A stretch of 64,000 nt of DNA, taken from positions 310,001-374,000 of the forward strand of contig NC_079266.1 in the NCBI RefSeq assembly GCF_947241705.1, read 5' to 3'. Below the pieces are notes generated by a model. That model did not search any database. It saw nothing but the letters and a program-made list of their open reading frames with translations, and was not told the origin of the DNA. This document shows, piece after piece, positions 61,001 to 64,000 of the stretch. The translations under genes and the position numbers were made by a program. Source of the DNA: Saccharomyces mikatae IFO 1815. Taxonomy: Eukaryota > Ascomycota > Saccharomycetes > Saccharomycetales > Saccharomycetaceae. The first letter of the stretch is position 1. Each line of letters begins with the position of its first letter.

Positions 61001-61579
61001 TCCGAGGGAAACCCAGATTTTTACAAGAAATTACTGGGTCTCAAACAAGACACTGGAACCATCCTTTCAGACCTGTGCCGGGGGGTCATTTCACCTTTTG
61101 CTATTGCCATCCTGCATGAAGTCTACAACATCACAGAATTGGTCAAACAAATGCCCACATCACTCATTAGCATTATGATGACAGCCACGACGACACAGAA
61201 CACCCAAGACACCAAGAAGTCGCAAGATCTTGTCATGAAGCTGTCGAATTCGATGAACGAAGTAGTACAGATCACTAGTGTGCTGACAATGATCAAGCCG
61301 TTTAAGATCTTCGAGCACGAGTTAAACAAGTCCATGATGTCCTTGACAGGAGGGCTTTCCCCTGCAGCCAGAAACAGTGCCATGTGGACAAGCTCAGAAC
61401 AAAGCCTCCGCCAAACATCTGTCATGAAGACATTGCTTGGCGAACGGCGTATCTCGAACACTCAAACGACAACGGCGCCAGCCCCAGCAGCGGAACCTAG
61501 ACTCGAGAACGTTGCTCTCGAAAACTTTGTAAGTATCGGCTGGAAGTTACTGGACGATTCAGAGTTGGGCTGGTACTGA
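58070..61579 (+). CDS. RGT1: Zn2Cys6 glucose-transport repressor Rgt1
   Basis: 1169 residues (S. cerevisiae 1170). The zinc cluster RACDQCRKKKIKCDY…CTNCQRNGDRC lies at about 45-75 and is followed by a basic linker. The rest up to about 500 is Asn/Gln/Ser-rich, with PKA-type sites such as RRSSS, RQGS and RRQS. The fungal-specific middle domain follows from about 520. Rgt1 represses HXT genes with Mth1, Std1 and Ssn6-Tup1 when glucose is absent, and phosphorylation releases it. The snoRNA snR69 lies upstream on the same strand. Confidence 0.97.
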   Translation: MNELNSVSTNSSDSTKNGGTSNSPDDMNPAAASGHAMKKRTKASRACDQCRKKKIKCDYKDERGVCTNCQRNGDRCSFERVPLKRGPSKGYTRSASHPRATEVQDHNNIRPYNTFENGNNTNNNTGNSANNGVNSNTVPSTPSRSNSVLLPPLTQYIPQASGMPSGFSNSAIQPAMPVGNIGQQQFWKVPYHEFQHQRKGSIDSLQSDISVRTLNPNEQLSYNTVQQSPITNKVTNDSGNTNGSITGSGSATGSGGYWSFIRTSGLLAPTDDHNEEQTRRSSSIPSLLRNTSNSLPLGGQPQLPPPQQQSQPQSQQQRVQQGHNIYSYSQFSQQPPYNPSISSFGQFAANGFHSRQGSVASEAMSPSAPAMLSSTSTNAVSVAQQTQRLQGQQVQQLSSDLDINKRRQSAPVSVTLSADRLNGNENNNGDLNNKNGSNNSGSSKELSQNSQESVTTSAALETSSPGSTPHRSTKKRRKSYVSKKTKSKRGSSISISSKDSSHPLSSSSTIVYGQISDVDLIDAYYEFIHIGFPIIPLNKTTLTNDLLLVNTQPISNIHEVNSYVILWFRNSLELLVRVALKQKPGGKFFDNIVGMPLSSENDNNKNGFTTATTGGDTEKTRHDSHSEVQETLEVQSVFIAALNECFQKIVDIHPKFRENNNQISPKVKVIYLSTFILLNYILAFVGYDNSFVLGMSVTIFNEFKLYKLLLFPETGVDDMVAPVRDEVDTENENMKPPEFDIGTGSAGHMNPSKSPNSMDENMSHYSVLFKRLYVLLSVFDSLQSCAFGGPKLLNISIQGSTEMYFSNDLASKWCLEQSQLKLKSVLQSLKLGELISEMTRNRISTNGIRKPGFDTAESSLFLSEYVKTQPISVAQLFCKLLIGKHSFINCLLSLYDSETRVYSELTLDLSSKIADSLCSLISIILQILTLILRLNPTNSIDYNYRPPNPPANDPAVQEASPAMGLSPETRNVNATISSEGNPDFYKKLLGLKQDTGTILSDLCRGVISPFAIAILHEVYNITELVKQMPTSLISIMMTATTTQNTQDTKKSQDLVMKLSNSMNEVVQITSVLTMIKPFKIFEHELNKSMMSLTGGLSPAARNSAMWTSSEQSLRQTSVMKTLLGERRISNTQTTTAPAPAAEPRLENVALENFVSIGWKLLDDSELGWY

Positions 61580-61833
61580 CAGACAACTACTCACCCTTCC
61601 CCTGCCAGTCAGGGTTCTCCCCTTTCCTTCGATACAAAATCGGCGCAAAGAAATGCCAGGCAATGATCAAATTAAATAAAACACATAAATAATACGTACA
61701 CGCACATACACACTCGCTGTTTTAACCTGTAACAATACTGCCTCGCCAAGACATTTCATGCTTCTCTAGCACTGGTGCTCCATCATCTTCCGCGATACTC
61801 GAGGAGGGCTAAGCTCAGGGGTACGCGCAGACA

Positions 61834-62175
61834 ATGGTCGAGGAGTACCTTTCTCCTCCACAGCACAGGGGTCTTACTTTCTCCTACTTTGGCTTTCTTT
61901 TTCAGGGGCGTAATTCTTACTACGCATCTTGCTACCGCCTGCTGCTATTACTGCTAATGCTACACACTACTACTGCTATTGTCACTGATGGAGTTCTGCT
62001 ACTTGGGAAGCTCAAAGTTCTGGTGCTGTTTTACTGCCACACTATCCCCTGTACCATGATCTTGTTACCTGATCCTTTCCCCCCGCCCCTTCTCGAACTG
62101 CCTAACGCGCTTATTCTTTGTCTGGGCTCGGCCCATTTTTGTTTTTCCCTTCCCTGTTTTGGACTGAGTATATAA
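61834..62175 (+). CDS. AIM26: Doubtful small ORF (AIM26-like)
   Basis: 113 codons from a true ATG on the same strand as UGP1. A Leu-rich segment ([18 protein letters not shown]) looks membrane-like. S. cerevisiae AIM26 (YKL037W) is annotated here, named from a growth screen. Its coding evidence is weakened because five of the six STRE cores and the UGP1 TATA box lie inside or at the edges of the frame. The stop codon overlaps that TATA box. A deletion phenotype could come from damage to the UGP1 promoter. I list it because the frame is maintained at this locus. Confidence 0.35.
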   Translation: MVEEYLSPPQHRGLTFSYFGFLFQGRNSYYASCYRLLLLLLMLHTTTAIVTDGVLLLGKLKVLVLFYCHTIPCTMILLPDPFPPPLLELPNALILCLGSAHFCFSLPCFGLSI

Positions 62176-62176
62176 A
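62169..62176 (+). promoter_or_regulatory. TATA box of UGP1
   Basis: TATATAAA, 175 bp upstream of the UGP1 ATG and downstream of five STRE cores. Confidence 0.65.
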
Positions 62177-62343
62177 TCTAAACAAACAACAAGGTTCTTC
62201 CAGAAGGTACCATAAGATGAAAGTTATAGTTTTTCTAATAGATAGTTCAATTTCTGCTCTTTTACCAATCAGCATTGTTAAAAGGCTTTGTCCACTCCTG
62301 ATTATATAATTAACCCCTACACCAAGTGTATCATAACATAATA

Positions 62344-63843
62344 ATGTCTACTAAGAAACACACCAAGACACATTCCACTTATGCATTCGAAAGTAACACA
62401 AATAGTGTTGCTGCCTCACAAATGAGAAACGCTTTAAACAAGTTAGCAGACTCTAGTAAACTTGACGATGCTGCTCGCACTAGGTTTGAAAACGAACTGG
62501 ATTCGTTTTTCACGCTTTTCAGGAGGTACTTGGTGGAAAAATCATCTAGAACTACTTTGGAGTGGGACAAAATTAAGTCGCCCAACCCAGATGAGGTGGT
62601 TAAGTATGAAATCATTTCTCAGCAGCCAGAAAACGTCTCCAATCTTTCCAAATTGGCTGTTTTGAAGTTGAACGGTGGGCTGGGTACCTCCATGGGTTGT
62701 GTTGGCCCTAAATCTGTTATTGAAGTGAGGGAGGGAAACACCTTTTTGGACCTGTCTGTTCGTCAAATCGAATATTTGAACAGACAGTACGATAGTGACG
62801 TGCCATTGTTGTTGATGAACTCTTTCAACACTGACAAGGACACAGAACACTTGATCAAGAAGTATTCTGCTAACAGAATCAGAATCAGATCCTTCAATCA
62901 ATCGAGGTTTCCAAGAGTCTACAAGGATTCTTTGTTGCCTGTCCCCACTGAATACGATTCTCCACTTGACGCCTGGTATCCACCAGGCCATGGTGACTTG
63001 TTTGAATCCCTACATGTCTCCGGTGAATTGGACGCCTTAATTGCACAAGGGAGAGAAGTATTGTTCGTATCTAACGGTGATAACTTGGGTGCTACCGTTG
63101 ATTTGAAGATTCTGAATCACATGATTGAGACTGGTGCCGAATATATAATGGAATTGACCGATAAGACCAGGGCCGATGTCAAAGGTGGTACTTTGATCTC
63201 GTATGACGGTCAAGTGCGTTTGTTAGAAGTCGCTCAAGTTCCAAAAGAGCACATTGACGAATTCAAAAACATCAGAAAGTTTACGAATTTCAACACGAAT
63301 AACTTATGGATCAACTTGAAGGCAGTAAAGAGGTTGATTGAATCAAGCAACTTGGAAATGGAAATCATTCCAAACCAAAAAACTATAACAAGAGACGGTC
63401 ATGAAATCAATGTCTTACAACTGGAAACCGCTTGTGGTGCTGCCATTAGACATTTTGAGGGCGCCCATGGTGTTGTCGTTCCAAGATCAAGATTCTTGCC
63501 TGTTAAGACCTGTTCCGACTTGCTGCTTGTTAAATCAGATTTATTCCGTTTGGAGCATGGTTCATTAAAGCTAGACCCATCTCGCTTCGGTCCAAACCCA
63601 TTAATCAAGTTGGGCTCTCATTTCAAAAAGGTTTCTGGTTTCAACGCAAGAATCCCTCACATCCCCAAAATTGTTGAACTAGATCATTTGACCATTACAG
63701 GTAACGTTTTCTTGGGTAAGGATGTCACTTTAAGGGGTACTGTCATCATTGTTTGTTCCGATGGTCATAAAATCGATATTCCAAACGGGTCGATATTGGA
63801 GAACGTCGTCGTCACTGGTAATTTGCAAATCTTGGAGCATTGA
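62344..63843 (+). CDS. UGP1: UTP-glucose-1-phosphate uridylyltransferase
   Basis: 499 residues from ATG at 62344. The frame is open six codons further up only with a GTG, so the ATG is chosen and gives the exact S. cerevisiae length. The enzyme makes UDP-glucose from UTP and glucose 1-phosphate. It shows the nucleotide-binding loop [18 protein letters not shown] (about 110-127), the sugar-phosphate region [11 protein letters not shown], and a C-terminal beta helix ([20 protein letters not shown]) that makes octamers in yeast. UDP-glucose feeds glycogen, trehalose, beta-glucan and N-glycans. It is essential in yeast. Confidence 0.99.
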   Translation: MSTKKHTKTHSTYAFESNTNSVAASQMRNALNKLADSSKLDDAARTRFENELDSFFTLFRRYLVEKSSRTTLEWDKIKSPNPDEVVKYEIISQQPENVSNLSKLAVLKLNGGLGTSMGCVGPKSVIEVREGNTFLDLSVRQIEYLNRQYDSDVPLLLMNSFNTDKDTEHLIKKYSANRIRIRSFNQSRFPRVYKDSLLPVPTEYDSPLDAWYPPGHGDLFESLHVSGELDALIAQGREVLFVSNGDNLGATVDLKILNHMIETGAEYIMELTDKTRADVKGGTLISYDGQVRLLEVAQVPKEHIDEFKNIRKFTNFNTNNLWINLKAVKRLIESSNLEMEIIPNQKTITRDGHEINVLQLETACGAAIRHFEGAHGVVVPRSRFLPVKTCSDLLLVKSDLFRLEHGSLKLDPSRFGPNPLIKLGSHFKKVSGFNARIPHIPKIVELDHLTITGNVFLGKDVTLRGTVIIVCSDGHKIDIPNGSILENVVVTGNLQILEH

Positions 63844-64000
63844 GGATGCAGCTTGCAGTCTTTCTACTTTCAAACCTCCGCTGGGTTATTTGTTCTACTA
63901 CATGCTGTTTCTTTTTCAATGGGTCATATATCTCTAATATATACACATTTATATAGTTAGACTTATACAGAAGAGAAGATAATGAATGATATAAAAACCC
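63844..64000. other. UGP1 3' region
   Basis: AT-rich termination sequence (TATATATACACATTTATATAG near 63935) to the window edge. No gene. Confidence 0.5.

Larger units (their letters stand above)
61817..62318. promoter_or_regulatory. Cluster of six STRE cores upstream of UGP1
   Basis: AGGGG at 61817-61821, 61867-61871 and 61904-61908, and CCCCT at 62046-62050, 62086-62090 and 62314-62318. Msn2 and Msn4 bind these. UGP1 is a known stress-induced gene needed for trehalose and glycogen. Confidence 0.8.
61580..62343. other. RGT1 3' region and UGP1 promoter
   Basis: 760 bases. Six STRE cores (61817, 61867, 61904, 62046, 62086, 62314) and a TATA box (62169-62176) belong to the UGP1 promoter. A 113-codon frame (61834-62175) overlaps most of them. 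Confidence 0.75.

Overview
The window is a stretch of budding-yeast chromosome. Its genes match, in order and strand, the left arm of Saccharomyces cerevisiae chromosome XI from about YKL068W (NUP100) to YKL035W (UGP1). The protein set, the tRNA-His gene, the C/D snoRNA snR69 and the Ty1/2-, Ty3- and Ty4-type solo LTRs all fit the genus Saccharomyces. Fast-evolving proteins (NUP100, MSN4, YKL050C, the CSE4 N-terminus, DEF1) differ in sequence and length from the S288C versions as I remember them. NUP100, for example, is 1002 residues here against 959. I therefore infer a sibling species rather than S. cerevisiae itself. That judgement rests on memory, not on an alignment.

Layout. 1-572: a pile of nested solo LTR pieces at the left edge. 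1390-5380: a small unknown gene and the FG nucleoporin NUP100. 5711-6479: tRNA-His with a Ty3 sigma LTR 17 bp upstream, itself split by a tau-like LTR; both insertions keep their target duplications. 7142-13848: YNK1, YKL065W-A, YET1, MNR2 and YKL063C. 15572-22907: MSN4, BLI1, FBA1, MPE1 and TOA2. 23250-32974: a run of minus-strand genes NUP120, TMA19, OAR1, DEF1, MDM35 and ASK1. 33703-45072: SFK1, YKL050C, CSE4, ELM1, ANR2 and DCW1. 45959-56673: PRI2, PHD1, SPC42, VPS24, NFU1 and PTM1. 57247-63843: snR69, RGT1, a doubtful small ORF (AIM26-like) and UGP1. No protein-coding intron was seen.

How the genes relate. There is no operon logic, but several themes recur. Chromosome segregation and DNA replication are served by CSE4 (centromeric H3), ASK1 (DASH), SPC42 (spindle pole), PRI2 (primase) and ELM1 (septin and morphogenesis kinase). 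PRI2 and SPC42 both carry an MCB box. Carbon and stress control is represented by MSN4 (STRE activator), RGT1 (glucose repressor), FBA1 (aldolase, with a Rap1 site) and UGP1 (UDP-glucose, with six STRE cores upstream). Nuclear pore and transcription genes are NUP100, NUP120, TOA2, MPE1 and DEF1. Mitochondrial genes are OAR1, MDM35 and NFU1.

I found no convincing new multi-gene system. The items most worth a second look are a compound inverted repeat between SPC42 and VPS24, the dated LTR nests, a perfect 18-bp palindrome with a nearby Aft-type site between NFU1 and PTM1, and the overlap of the UGP1 promoter with the AIM26-like ORF.
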